Shown here one piece after another: positions 47,920-61,262 of a stretch of 64,000 nt of DNA; position 1 is the stretch's first letter; each line of letters starts with the position of its first letter. Made by a program: the position numbers and the translations under genes. Under the pieces are notes generated by a model. The model was not told the DNA's origin. It saw only the letters and a list, made by a program, of their open reading frames with translations, and did no database searches. The stretch lies in the NCBI GenBank assembly GCA_947568835.1, contig OX387603.1:12734651-12798650 (forward strand), in the 5' to 3' direction. This DNA is from Protonemura montana (taxonomy: Eukaryota; Arthropoda; Insecta; Plecoptera; Nemouridae).

Positions 47920-49171
47920 TATGTAAAAGAGCACGAAGAGGACGAAAAATGATTTGAAATTATCAAATAATAAATGGATGAAAAATGAAAATCGATAAAA
48001 AAAATAAGATGAAAACGATATCTACACGTGGGGTTTACAAAATAAGTAATAAAATCTGATTCTGATGGCCGATTTTACCAACATCGACTAAACTCGGCTT
48101 GAAGTTCTAATTAATTTTTGCTGGTTTTCCGATATTTGTGTAGGTGTGTAAGAACATGATTACATAAATTCTCAAAACAATATGAAAATGTAACAATCAA
48201 ATGAGGTATCTAGGTAACTTGTCTGAAACATCAATCAGAATTGCATTTTTTAGCTGTCAATATTGTCTCTTCGTGCTAATTTCCGTTCTAAATTTGTACC
48301 GAGATTATTGAAGGCTCTCATCTCAAATTGGTCTTCGAGTAAAAAAAAAGCAAAACAAATGGCATAACCGTAACGTAGGTTGCGTAGGTTAAATCCCCAC
48401 ACATTCCCTTTTGGTTGAAACTCGGCGGTAAAATTATATTTTTAGTGTTAATTCGTGTGTTGCCTGAATTTATTAGCTTGATGTTTGCAAAATAAGTGAA
48501 CATCAAATTTAGAGCGTTAAACCAAGTTTAACCTGAAGTTTGTGAAATCGGCACTGAGACTTGACATTTTAATTGCATTGCAACGTACATTTTCTTTAAG
48601 AATGCATCTATCCATCTATTCTATTCTACCTCTAACCTGACATCGCCTTTTCATAAAAACTCCTCACCATGAACTGGTTAATAAGTGAGTGCGTGCCATC
48701 CACCCTTGTTTTCTGGCTTACAGTCAGCTGTTTTAACTGATTGTTAGATCCGGTCGCGTTCGTTATCTGCCGGTTAGTAGATAGAGGAGCGGCCAAGTGA
48801 CCGTTCAATTATTCCATCAGCAGGGATCAGGGGTGAAGAAGGGACGACTCACATGCGATGTGTCGAGATCTTGTACGGGCAGGAAAGACGCGCCAAGAAT
48901 GGGAATAATTTAGAGTGGTAGCAAAGGGTTGTTAAAAGGTTTGCTTGGGTTAACAATTAAAGGTGATTCGAGGAATTTCGACAGGAAATAAGCGTTAGCA
49001 TGCAATGTTTAGGTGATTGTGCTATTTTTGGGATCGCTTGAATTTAATTTGACATGTTCTGAAAAGGAATAGGTTAAGGTTATTAAAATTGTTTCTCTAC
49101 AAATTTATTTTCATTAATACTTAAAAGCGTGTTTCTGTATCTTTCCAAATATCAAACGTATTGATTAAAAG

Positions 49172-49530
49172 TTTTTTTTTGGGTTTAACGGCGCACTGTT
49201 TCGGCAACGAGCTGTGTGAAACTGTTGTCAGTAAATGAGTGAATGAGTGGTTACCTTGCCTAGAAGGGAGGAGGGTGAACCCGGTGCCGGCAATTAGCCT
49301 TCTTTTGTCGAAGAGTAAACCGAGAGGATCACTGGCTTAACTTCCGTTCCGAAGGACGATATAACGCAAACAAGAGGATTCCTCCGCAAATCCATGCTTT
49401 TGACAGGTTGATAAGCAAAAGGAATGAAGTTGCTGTACTGACTCTAATCACTCTAACCTCTCTCCCGAACAGAACTGGAAATGTGTACGATGATCACCCA
49501 ACTTTCATCAGTGGCTTGTGCTCACTTAAT
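49172..49530 (-). mobile_element. 5S-type SINE copy C
   Basis: Minus-strand copy with the body blocks (reverse of GCCTAGAAGGGAGGAGG, AACCCGGTGCCGGCA, GAGGATCACTGGCTTAACTT and AGAGGATTCCTCCGCAAATC). It keeps part of the 5S-like head (TTGGGTGATCATCGTACACA on the minus strand). The tail end is GTTTAACGGCGCAC. Confidence 0.8.
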
Positions 49531-51283
49531 TTCCGTACCTAAAAATATGCTTTAAACACTAGTTTATATTCTAGGTGTGATGTAAAGAAAACACCTCGTA
49601 AATTTAAGAAGGGGCATATGATAATCATGCACAATATGAAAGGCGAGGACAAAAGAATATTTATGCCATCGTTCGTTTTTCTCTCCCTGGGCGAACTGCA
49701 GGTTTACTTGGCACAGAGACGTTTTATTTGACACCTGTTAATCCGGGAGTAAATGTAGAACGGTTATGAAAGTAGAGAGAAAAATGTGCGAACAAGAAAT
49801 GAGTGCAACTAGTAAAAAAGTTACTTTTCTTAGGAGCATTTATTTATGTAGCAGAATGAGCACTGGCAACTGTCTGAAACAGCTGAAGATTTTTAGGTCA
49901 TATTTAGATAAGATAGCATCGAGCAAACTACTTACAAGATTTTCTTTTTCCTGAATTTTCTAGTGATATCTAGAAATGTTAACAAAACTTTTCCGTATTA
50001 CATTTCGCAAACAACGCTGTTTTTTCTTTAGCTTTTTATATAGCTAGTTGTACATACTAACTTGACTTAGAGTTTAGACGATCGCTGAAGGCTAAAAAGT
50101 GAGCGGAAAGCAATTAGGAAATACTGTTAACCTCATGTAGCAAGTTTGCATTTCGACTTTCTCATTTCCTTGTGTTTTCCGGCCACATTTAGACTTTTCT
50201 TAGAAATGGCTAAACTTTTCCCGTAAATATCGGCCAGGTAATGTTTATGGGGGCAAGGTTTATGAGGACAGAATGAAAATGCTCTAGCTCGTCTTGACAT
50301 AGGAAAGGGGAAAACCTTTGGAAATGTTTTAGTCTTTCCTCGCTTTTCCAGACAGAGTAATCGATTAGATCCATACTCATTTCCCTAGCGATGCCTTTTT
50401 GGATCTGCGGAAAATCGAATTTTCCGACTATGTTGACGTTTCGTGACTCGATAGGATTTTAAGTAAAATTTAAAGCATGACTCCGAGGGCTCGAAGATCG
50501 GTTCTTGGGGCGGAAAGTCAAATTGACACAGATCACAGTTACGCAGTTGACGCTATCCTATTGGAATTTTACCTTCGGTACAGAGTCAAATCAAAATGTT
50601 AAACTCGACATGAGAAGAAGCTCTAAAGCGTTACCAGTTTTTGCAATGATATATCAGTGATGACAGTATAAAGATGTATATCAACAATATATGCATAAAT
50701 GTATATAGGTATATATTTTAATTACTGATGAAAGACCAACTCATAAAATGTGCCTAACCACAAAAACAATCGACGTTGAATGATCTAGACCAACGGTCGA
50801 TAACTCGCCAAACGATTATTGGACAGATTCTACCTATCATTGATCTCGTCGTCTCCATTCGTTGAAGTACGGAATATTTCAATGAAAAACAATACAGCGT
50901 GAAGGTATTTTTATTTTCAAAAGTATACTCCAAACAATCAAAACTCTTCATTGATTGGACTACACGCAGAAACGGTTACCATGTGAAACCAGCATACCAA
51001 CCCTTGCAGCTACCAAAACTTTTCACATCCACCAAACAATGTGATTCCATTTTCCCATCTCGATTTCCACGCTCAGACTCGCTCTCCCAGCACAACGGCG
51101 AAAGCAGCCCTCAGCTTCCATCGCAGGGTACAATACGATTATCTGCGGATGGTGATTCCCTCCAAAGGGATAACCACCACGACGATATAGGTCTGGATTG
51201 AAGCCGGTTTATTAAACTCAATTAAACTAATTAAAATTAGACGTAAACGTTGGCAGTCATTATACAATCGTATCAATTATAGT

Positions 51284-51300
51284 AGATATATATATATATG
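51284..51300. repeat. (TA)n microsatellite
   Basis: GTAGATATATATATATATGG; a short TA run. Confidence 0.8.
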
Positions 51301-53725
51301 GAAGGTTTAGAGTCACGGCATAACGGGACTGCTTTTGTGCCCCTAGAGGTCCATCAGTCGACGCAAGTTGGAATGCGGCAATAGTTTGTGAAAGCAGTGG
51401 GATGTGGAAGTTGGTTCTAGATATGCGTGTGCGTGCGTGCGGTGTTGGGTGGTGGACATGGTGGTCAGCCATATGGATTTCTTTACTTCATTCAGTGGCA
51501 AAAGGATTATATATTTTTCAGAATGGCTTAAAAACATGTGACATCACATGCAGGAAGTGGAAATAAGATTCAGGAATTGATTTTAATAAATGTGAAATTA
51601 TCATAAATACATATAATTATTATGGTGAGAATTATTCCGAATTAATCCTATTACAGTTTTATAATTCATACATAAAGAAGGTAATTGACCAAAAATCAAT
51701 GCAAACCATAAGAATAAATATGTAATTTAGTGTGAATAATAATCCAATTTACTGTAAATCATAATTCTTGTAAATTACTCTTCGTTACTCACAGGTATTC
51801 GTTAAATCTTGTCTTGTCGTTTATTGCCATCCCACCCCTCTCATGCTTGTCTTCATCTACTTGCCAATGTGGTGAACAGTTTAACGTGAGAAATTAACTT
51901 GCAGATAGTTGGTGGCCACCAAAAATTGCGTGTTCGCAGTTAACTCGCAATCAAACTCAATTAGGCTTTCTGCGCATGAGTTATAATTTTGTAATATCTA
52001 TAGAGTTACCATAAAATATCTGAGCTGAAACCGTTCTATGAAATGTAAATAAATTCAGCTCCAATTTTGCTGAATTCTAGGAGGAATACCTAAGCGAAGT
52101 GGACCAATTCAGTATAGAAACGTTTATCTGGCTAAAGATGAAATCTCTCGCCAATTGGTCGACCAACTACCATACCTACGCAGAAAATACAAATCCCAAT
52201 AGAATGATATCTCCAATCGGTATGTGTAATTCTGTTACCACAGGCGAGGTCGAGTTCCTACGGGTGCTGCATTCCATTCAAGCTATAGAAATTTTAGAAA
52301 TGACTTGGCGATTGTGCTATTAAGGTCCAAGAAATGTTCCATTGGCAACCTATGTTATGAAATTCCAGAGTCAGATTTGTCGTTGCGTGAGCTTTCCTAA
52401 CACGTTCATGGCAAACAGCTAAATTTTGAGCACAGCGGGAGGTCACGTTCATATTTTCACCCAAAGAGACCAGGAACGTTCGGAATGATTGAGCAGAGGA
52501 AGGAATCTTAAAGACTCGGTTATTATTTGCTCAGCGAAGATGAAGAGGTTAAATGTCGTCTTTCAACATTGCCTTAGATCATTTTATCAACTGGATTTAT
52601 CTCGTGTCTGGTAATTTTGGAAAGTGTTTTAAGTGAAATTTTCGCGTACCAAAGGCCCCGTAGTGAGTAAAGCGGATATATCAGTTAACATTTCCAACCA
52701 ATTAACTTGGTTAGTTCTAAGGCTAGGGAAAATTACAATAAATTATACGGTGTATAGCTTTTTGTTTGACGCATTTTCCGGGAGCAAAGATACAGTGGAT
52801 GCCACGCTGGGAAATCTTTTCGTTTACAAAGAAAAGTCATTGTAGCATGCAACCGGACCTATGGTTTGGTCAGCAAGCCGAAGAAACAAAAAACAACATC
52901 ATTAGTTAGATAAATACCGTCTCAAGAGGAAGTCTAACGAGTATTGGTAATTGAATCAATAATTTAGAAATACGCGCGTTCTTGTTCTTAGTGAACGTAT
53001 TTGCTATTCAGTAGTGTATTTGTCACAAAGAAGTTAGAGCACCGATTGCTTTTTGCCTTTGCCAAATTTCTGAAACCATCTTGCTCATGGCGCAGCTTCA
53101 TGTTCCTAATGGCAAGCAACTGGGACAAACACCGCTCTGCGAACTCTAAGCGATCGCTTTCAAGTTCCTTAACACGTAGGTAACATAAAAAAAAAACCAT
53201 GCCTTACACATGGTCAGCCATTTCCCAATAACATTTTTTTTCCCAAGAATCCAATCTAATCGGCTTCATCCAATCGGCAACGAGTGTGGCACACCCGAAA
53301 TGACACCCCATCAAAATTCACTCGAAAAAATTTCATATCATGCAACGATTCGTGATTTCAAACCCGGGAAAAAAGAACTGATTTTGTTTTGTCAAAGTGA
53401 TCTCTACCGGAAATGTAACTCAGCGTTACCAACCTGCCAGCGCAAGCGATGTGCGGTGACTTAGCGTGAAAGTTTGTTTGCATAAATCTGTGCCCGTGCT
53501 GTATAACGCAGACCGCACGGATGCGTAGGACATTGTTGGTTCTGTGCGTGGCTTGGTCGCGTATGCGAGGGACACGCATCGAATTTTGGCCGGCCTCACC
53601 GCCAGGGAGAGTTTTGTGTGTCGACGTGACTTCAATTGGGCAGTGTGCTGACGTGGCGTGACTGGTAGAGAGCCTGGTAGCCAAGGAGTGGGCTGTTACT
53701 GATGCTTTATGATAATTACCGAGAC

Positions 53726-54085
53726 ATAATAATAATAATAATATTGTTTATTTATTTCGTGTTTGGCCAGGGCATACGAATTGTCAAAGTACATAATTGT
53801 AATCAAAAATCAAAAATCACACACACATGTGCCGTACAAAAAATAAAACAATAATCACAATTTATTTTCTTGCCTGTATAACATAAATTCATTTATTGTT
53901 TTAAAGGGTTGGTCTATTAAACATTTCCTAAAATCTGACTTAAAAATTGACATGGAAGGTCTTGTAGAATTAACAATTTCTACCGTCTTATTAAAAATCT
54001 TTGAACCAGCTACAATCGGATATTGCAACGTTGTCTGAGAAAGTACCCAAAGATTTACTTTTCGGTTGATGATGACCGTTGGTAA
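53726..54085 (-). mobile_element. LINE 3' end: ORF2 C-terminus, 3' UTR and TTA tail
   Basis: On the minus strand an uninterrupted frame (53855-54085) reads INRKVNLWVLSQTTLQYPIV, then AGSKIFNKTVEIVNSTRPSM, then SIFKSDFRKCLIDQ, ending QENKL and TGA. The G-K-FN---E-------S---FK---K--L pattern is the usual C-terminus of CR1/Jockey-type LINE ORF2. A short UTR with AATAAATAAACAATA then leads into a (TTA)n tail, (TAA)n on the + strand at 53726-53743, which marks the 3' end. The frame is open for its full length here, so it is younger than the element at 14083-15334. It is 5'-truncated at about 54085. Confidence 0.7.
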
Positions 54086-57022
54086 TTATTTTCTCTTATA
54101 TCTTAATTGCATGCAACAGCAGCTGCATTTTAACAATAGATATTGTCAAAATAAATAGCTGATACGTAAAGGATTGTGCGTTATGATGTAAACTCGCTTT
54201 CTGCTGGTTGAGAGAAAGGAGTTTTCGTAATGTGGTGAACGAAATTATAATATGGTAATGCATTTCCCGGAGATGAACTGAGTAAAGAATAATTTTACTC
54301 ATGCTTAATTACTGTAAGTGATAAATACTCATATGCATATTTCGAATGACTGCTCTGAACAGCGCTAGTCTTTGTTAATCCGATCTTGGGAAATACACAG
54401 GCTGTACTAAACTAAAGCTGTCAAAATAAAAAAATTTTTACCCTCAAGCTTAAAATGCCAGCAGACTTCAAAAATCACGTTAACCTTGTATAATGAAGAG
54501 AGAGTAATGGCGGCGAATATAGCCACTCTCTTCACCCTCCGATCGCTCGCTAGGTGGCGCTGGTTTGCTTATAGATGGCTGCCGCGTGACCATATTGCCA
54601 TGACTACCAACCGTGAGCGTGTTCAGCTCGACATTGCGTGACAGGCGACTGGACGCGTGCACGATTGGATTGCCCAGGTGTCTTTCGGCTAGCAGCGAGC
54701 GTTGCCGTATGCACTAGCTGTTCCCTCGATGTTCCCACCGAAAAATCGACTGGTTCGGCGACAAATTGTAGCAAGGACATGTTGGTAAAACTTCCGGAAG
54801 CATGGTACGTCTTGAGGTTGTTTAATTGGGTTTAATTTTAGCGGTCGTGTATTTATAAATGTCGAACGTCAATGATGTTGGGATAATGATCGAAATAGAA
54901 TGGATATTGATTAAGTATATTAGAAGGTTTGGCGCAGTAGGTTCTTGGTTGTTTTCGTTTTGTTGGGGCTGGTTGATGCGGGCTGTTCATTAGATTCAAG
55001 AAGTGGATTCAGGCAATCTAAGGAAATTTGACGCAAGACAACTGAAATTGTTTAAATTTTAGCTTTTTCTTTTATCCAATTTATGTCAAAGCTGAAACTT
55101 TATAGTGACAACTACCAATGGTTTTACGACTGTTCTTTGCTGAGTTGTAATCAATTCTACGATTGGCTGTTTGTTGGGGATCAATGGAAGAGAAAACAAG
55201 CTTTACAGGATTTTGTTCCCGCTCTAAATTTTCAAATGTCAATATAAAAATATATTACTGCTCTCATGCTCAAGCCATGACTTTGCCTTCAGCTTAAACA
55301 CTTGCTTGGAATAGCTAATATACCTCAGGGTCTTTTTTTTTAAGCTGTAAAATCTAAATATTGAGAGCGCTGTTGTCTTGTTCTTAAAGTGGCTTTCAAG
55401 TATGTTAGTTAAAACCCCGAAGGTATTTTTAATTATTCTAATTACCTAACCCTTTAAAGGGTCTCCAGGAAATTTTCTTAACTAAAGATTTCCTAAGAAT
55501 GCTGCCAGTTTCTCACGAGACCCCACACTATATACCACTCTAAAACAGCTAATAGACATACGCATTTACCCTAGTTTTCAACACTGTCAAACTTCACCGA
55601 AAACTTGTTTGTCTACAAGAATGTTGAAAGTTTCATTCGGCGATGGCGAACGCTAACGCTGGCGTCTTGCTGCGGGTAAACAATGAACGAAGACGCGACG
55701 GCTTCCTCTAGGTCAATCAAGAAAATGACAGGCTAAAGATTAATCTCTTTGGGGCACTGAACGTGTCTTGGGAATTTCACCTCGTCTTTGTCACCGTTGA
55801 AACGTGGATAAAATGCTGGAAGAAAACTGGCGCTTCTGAAATTCAGATAGTTTTTTTTTGCGTTAAAGTGACGATATCAAAATTTTCACTTTTTGTGTTG
55901 TAGATCGTATGATTTATTCTCGTTTCGAAAATGGGTTATAAATTTTGAGTAACGATTGGAATAAATGGGATATAAATTTTGTTAGTCAGCATTTCTGCAG
56001 CAATCTAAATCATTAATAGAGCTATTATATTAATTAAAAAAGATCATAGATAATTGCAATAGAGTTTATTTTTTATTAAATTGATAACAACGATTTAATT
56101 TAAATACACATTTCGCCATTCTAAATGCAAATTAAAGAGTTATATTGCTAAAATAAAACATAAAACACAAACAATTTTCTTAGACTTTTTGAACAATCCA
56201 ACTCACAGTCAAAACACCAACAATTCTAAGTTGACAAAAAAGGATTCAAGGATAAAGTATAATTCCTATCCTCGAACCAAATTGCATCGCTACGGCGGAA
56301 TAGCATTTTAAATAATTAAACCCAAGCCCACCGTACTTCGGCCAGCCATACGAACGACCACGAATGCTGCTGGAGATACCTGGCTGTACAAACACACATA
56401 AGACAGGTACTTGACTCTCAATAATGTAGTGGGCATGTACTCGCCTGGCAATCTAGAACAAAGCGCGACAGAATTTACATGCTGACCTAATGCCAGGTAC
56501 TCCTACACGCTCATGTACACATAGAACATTGCACGTGTAGAGTGCAATCAGCTTTAATTTCAACAACATTGCTTGAATAAGCCACCGGTCTCTGCTCTGC
56601 TCTGATTTTGAATAGCGGTGACGTGGTGAATGGAAGGTGTGTTAAAGTATGTGAATTAAAAAAGTTGGGGTAATTTATCTTTAATTTGTGCTTAACACAC
56701 CGTAACAAATCTAAACAGTAAAATGTTTGAAAGTAATTGTTTGAAAATCTGCATTTAATACTTTTCCAGTGGTTTGGAGAATGCTTTTTTTGTGGGCTAC
56801 CCAAGCATTTTCAACCCACTAGGATTAAAATCGCATACCACAACAGAAAATTACTTTTGGTCGTCACAAATGAATACAATAAGCCTTATATCAGTTGCAT
56901 GACTCTCGCTATGGTCGATGTTTTATTTTCATCCCTTTGTACTTTTATTAAACACGCGTAATGAGTTTTTACCTTAAAGCGCACAAAAAACGTCTATTTT
57001 GCCGGTAAATTGACTGACTTTC

Positions 57023-57064
57023 GTGGAGGAGCCGAGTTTGCTCTGCGGGCTGCGTTCAGGGGTA
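57023..57064 (+). repeat. GC-rich 45-bp core repeat, copy 3
   Basis: GTGGAGGAGCCGAGTTTGCT then CTGCGGGCTGCGTTCAGGGG. The closest to an apparent consensus. Confidence 0.75.
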
Positions 57065-57343
57065 CATTTTGAAGTAGAAATGCCAAACAACAGAGTACAA
57101 TTGTTGATCATTATTTTGCCTTTTAGAGGTAGGCCATGGGTGTTTCATAATGAATTTGTAAAATCAATATCAAATTCGAAACAATACGAACAAATTTTAA
57201 AATTTTACGAGGAATTTCTCCCTTGTGTCTGTAGGAGTAAATAGTTTACCATTTTTACTTCACACATGAAAATCTGAAGGTAATCTATGTGACTTGTTGA
57301 AGTTTTTGTAGTAATTGACCAGCAATTTCTATCTGTTTCCTTG

Positions 57344-57386
57344 CGTGGAGGAGCCGCGTTTTGATATGAGGTTTGCGTTTAGGAGT
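57344..57386 (+). repeat. GC-rich core repeat, diverged copy 4
   Basis: GTGGAGGAGCCGCGTTTTGA then TATGAGGTTTGCGTTTAGGA. Direct orientation, 321 bp after copy 3. Changes are mostly C to T and G to A, as expected from CpG decay. Confidence 0.65.
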
Positions 57387-58329
57387 TAATTTCAATAATG
57401 TGCACTTGCAGACATCGTACCAGTTTTCTACCACCAATAAATGGGTAGCTATTCGATTTTCACCTTATTTGCACCAGAGAAGACCCAGATTTGAATTTCT
57501 TGAGTCCCAGGTGTGACCGGCTATCCTTGCTGTAGGTTTCAACGATTTCCCCACGACGAATCCATATCAAGAATAGAATGTTATGATTTTAAGACCCGTG
57601 TCTTCATTATAATATCTTAGCGCTAGTGTAATTAAAACTAAAGAATGTTTTTGCTGTTATAATCGGAATCATAGATTCCGACATCCTCCTACTTCCTCCC
57701 TTTCGTAGTAACTCTTAAAACTTTTGACTTAAACCTTACAAAATAACAAAATAAAATTTGTGACCTCAAGTGTTCAAACAGTTTTTTGAGTTCAATTTTC
57801 AAAGAAATAATTGAAAAAATCAGCGCATTGCGACTCATTAAATACTGTTTACATAAATATCAATGTACACACACAGAAACAAAGGCTGCAAAAACTGTGA
57901 GACATCATAACGACTTTGTTTTTGCTTTTGAAATGTAACAGTGTTGACAAAACTACACGTGTAGGTTATATGGGCAAATGTAGGTTAAGCCCTCACCGTA
58001 CATCATGCAGGTAATTCCTGCACAGAGCGTTCTACATATGTACATAGCAAGCAACAGCTGGGTTTTGATCTAGTCTTCTGCGAACGCAATAACATGTTTC
58101 CCTTTGAAGCACCTAATACAAATTTAATCATACATATATTGCTGCGCACAATGATACAGATTTCCGGGGACACGTATTGGAGCACAGCAGGTAGTATTGC
58201 GTTATGTTGACGTGCTGAGATTTACGAGATTTTTCATGCTGCATTTTTCGCAACAACATAGCAACGTTTTTTTTTTAATTGGACAGATTTTTGAGCGTCT
58301 TTTTTAGAACTTGTATCTCTGGTCGTGGA

Positions 58330-58680
58330 GTGTTATTATTTGATTGATTGATTATTGGGGTTTAGCGACTCTCTTTTTTTGTCATCCGGCCATTTTGCAC
58401 TGTTCTAATGACTTCAGTAAATAAGTTGATAATGAGGATGATGATAAACCTAACCTAGCTTAGAATGGAGAAGGAGAAACCGGGTGCCGGTCTGTAGACT
58501 TCTTTAGTCAAAAAGCACCAAAGGGACCACCGGCTTAACGTCCTTCAGACGAACAGAACAACGCTAACAATTGTGATTCTTCTTAAAATCCATGCTGTCG
58601 AGAGTTTGATAAGCAAGGCGAGTGAAGTTGTACTAACTTTCATCCCTCCAACCTCTCTCCCGAACTGAACTGGTCATGTT
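58330..58680 (-). mobile_element. 5S-type SINE copy D with intact tail
   Basis: On the + strand it begins TTGATTGATTGATTATTGGG then GTTTAGCGACTC, which is the 3' tail read in reverse. The body blocks follow: AACCGGGTGCCGGTC, GGGACCACCGGCTTAACGTC, TTGATAAGCAAGGCGAG and CCAACCTCTCTCCCGAACTG. The 5S head is missing. Confidence 0.8.
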
Positions 58681-58929
58681 ATTATTTGTAAATGGTGTAG
58701 ATATCTGTTTTACTGAATTTTTGGGATATGTTTGGGTGAATCAGGTTCTACTGCATTCTTAATTAATAAGTGAAAAAGAGCAGTAGGAGCAAATCACTCA
58801 CAGATCACTGGTGTATAAATTGCATGGAAGTGTACACTGATTCAATTTTTAGCTTACGTTTGAAGGCACCTCGAGTTCACATTTGAAAGTCGTTGCAATT
58901 GGTACATTTCTTTAATTTCTGCAAGTTTC

Positions 58930-59031
58930 AGGACATTCAATGGATAACTCTACCGGCAAGGTTAGAAAAATGGGTATTTAAAAAAAAAGTTTTTAAGGCA
59001 GGCTTGAATGATTATTTTGCTAAATATGCTC
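58930..59031 (+). pseudogene. Possible retroelement C-terminal fragment
   Basis: Short frame LPARLEKWVFKKKVFKAGLN then DYFAKYAPYLA and a stop. The LP-R----FKK---L--Y pattern recalls LINE ORF2 C-termini, but it is too short to be sure. Confidence 0.25.
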
Positions 59032-60208
59032 CTTACCTTGCTTGAATTACTTCTTCTTTTGCTGTTTCTAGGATGTGAATGAAAAGTGTTCAAAACGTAC
59101 GGAAAGAGAATTTGATTTATGCTTGTTTACCACATTTCTCAACTCAGTACAACAAACAGAGGTATTTTCTTTTGAAAGAAAACAGACGTTTCTAATCCAA
59201 ACTCGAAAGACCCACAGTTTAAACATTGCCTAGAATTTTGTGAATTTTTTCCGGCTTAACAAATGATCGCAGGCATTTTTGTCTGACTCCTGTTCAATCT
59301 CATCGTTTTTTATCGCAGCTTTAATAGAGCTAGCAACCGTTAATCGACTATTTGCTGATCATTTGTCATCTGCCATGGCAGTGTTTGGAGGTAGGTGGTG
59401 AGGCGCTGTCAGATGGGGCGGTCAGAGCTTGAACCCGGAACCTAACGGCATCCGCTGAACGCCGTTGAAACAATTATTTAAATACGTTCCCGGCGGCGGA
59501 CTTGTAACGAGGAAGGTTTGTGACTTGGGTCAGCAAAAGATGCCTGAGACTCCCACCAGTTTAGCGCTCAGTAAACGAGTGGTCAATCACAGTGGATTCT
59601 GCAAAAGTTTGCAAAAAGTTGGTCATTATGTTCAGACGAGAAGTTTTCGATAACCATTGAGTTTCATTGCAAAAATGAAAAGGATTATTGTTAGCGAACT
59701 AATTGCAAAGCGGCTTGTCGCCAAATGTGTTACCATAAAAAAAACTGTTCAAAACAAACAAAAATATACATTTGGGGACCTGGGTTTGTTCCCCCGATGG
59801 GTCATTTTTTTAAATGGAGTTTTTGTTTGTTCTGATGAAGCGTATGCACTGCCAATTACCAGGTTTCGCAATTTAATCAAGAATTAAAAAACCTAAATCT
59901 GTTCTTTGTTCAAGCAACAACTTCACTGTCTCCTTTGCTTAGTGCTATTCTGTGCCGGCACAATGCAATTACTTGTTTTGCTTGTGGTTTTCCACGACTT
60001 TTTACCAAGAAACCAAAGCAAACATTTCAAGTAGAATCGCCTGATAAAATTCCATTTTAAATTATGGCAGTTACTTCTTAAACCTCATTTTAGACAGATT
60101 TTAAATTTAACTTAAATCGAAAACAGCGACGATACAGGCTTCTTACTGGCGATCCTGCTTTGCCGAAACCATTTCCGGCTAGTGAGCGACGCCACGTTCA
60201 AACCACCC

Positions 60209-60233
60209 CGACGCCGACGCCGACGTCGACGCC
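60209..60233. repeat. (GACGCC)n short repeat
   Basis: CCGACGCCGACGCCGACGTC then GACGCC; four hexamer units. Confidence 0.8.
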
Positions 60234-61084
60234 TTTCACTACTCACAATTGCGCGTGAGGTCGCAGAATAGCCGACCATTATCGTTATCAAGACGCAAGA
60301 AAGCATTTCTTGTGAGGAAAATGGAATACTAAAAAAAAGACATGGATGTTTAATGGAAAAGCTTGGATTTTCGTAAATAATTTGACGTTTCTTTCTCAAC
60401 ATGACCTAGTTTGGGCGAACAATTGCACTAGCGAGAGAAAGAGAGAGGTTTTAACTATGGTGTATGTACAAGAATGAAACTTCAGTGGCCAAGGTATAGG
60501 TGCAGTGCGCTCGGGTAGTTCGCGTACCTGTGTGTCTGGCTAGGGGTGGTAGAAGGGGGTACATACCTCTGAAGTGCTCACTGTATTCTGTTTAATTACG
60601 TGGCATCTCCTCTTGCTGGGATTCGAAGCGAGGACGTTCGTGGATAAGATTTAGAGAGTTACAACCGTAAGAGAGAAGCCAACTTTTTTTTATAAGTTTT
60701 GTTTGCGTAAGAAAAAAATGTTTCTATTGTTAGTGTTTCTAATAGTAAAATACTCTGACTGTGGTCAGCTGTTGAAATTTAAATAAGATTTAGCAGAAAA
60801 AATAATTGTTTTTCAATGCGGTAATTTGGAGATTTTGTTTGGTATTGGTTGCAGGAGAACATTATCTTCTTAATAGAGAGGTACTAAGTATTTGAATACG
60901 TATCGGGGAGATTACTAAACGTGTGATGAGGACCGATTATAAACCAATCAGGTGTCGGATCCACGGAGTAGAGTCATACATTTGAGGGTAAAGTTGTCAC
61001 CATGGTAACAACCCCTGAAAATCTGAAAAAAACTGACTGTGATTGGCTGAAGATTTTATTACAAGGAACACTAATTACCTCCCA

Positions 61085-61170
61085 TAAATTAATGCCCAAA
61101 CGAAGACTCAAACCCCGATCTTCATCCGTCGTGGGTGTTGCTTTAACTAACTGAGGGATTGAACATGTCA
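61085..61170 (-). mobile_element. tRNA-like SINE, minus copy
   Basis: Minus strand: CCCTCAGTTAGTTAAAGCAA (box A-like), ACCCACGACGGATGAAGATC, then GGGGTTTGAGTCTTCGTTTG (box B-like). The same 3' sequence as 18528-18650. Confidence 0.65.
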
Positions 61171-61199
61171 TTTTCGAGAGGATTTTTAAGAGAACTGTA

Positions 61200-61262
61200 A
61201 AGTAGCTCAATTGGTTAGAGAAAAACCCGCGACAGGTGGGAATCAGGGTTCGTTTATACGTT
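61200..61262 (+). mobile_element. tRNA-like SINE head, plus copy
   Basis: GTAGCTCAATTGGTTAGAGA (good box A), AAAACCCGCGACAGGTGGGA, ATCAGGGTTCG (box B). Lies head-to-head with the minus copy about 30 bases away. It breaks off just after box B. Confidence 0.65.

Noticed and set aside
50899-51201. Plus ORF with Ser/Gln-rich end (SDSLSQHNGESSPQLPSQ)
   Set aside because: Coding-like composition and some cag acceptors, but no match to channel linkers that I can recognise and no donor fitting a phase.
53358-53684. GC-rich minus ORF of 108 codons
   Set aside because: No protein family recognised; two overlapping frames are open at once, which points to composition rather than selection.
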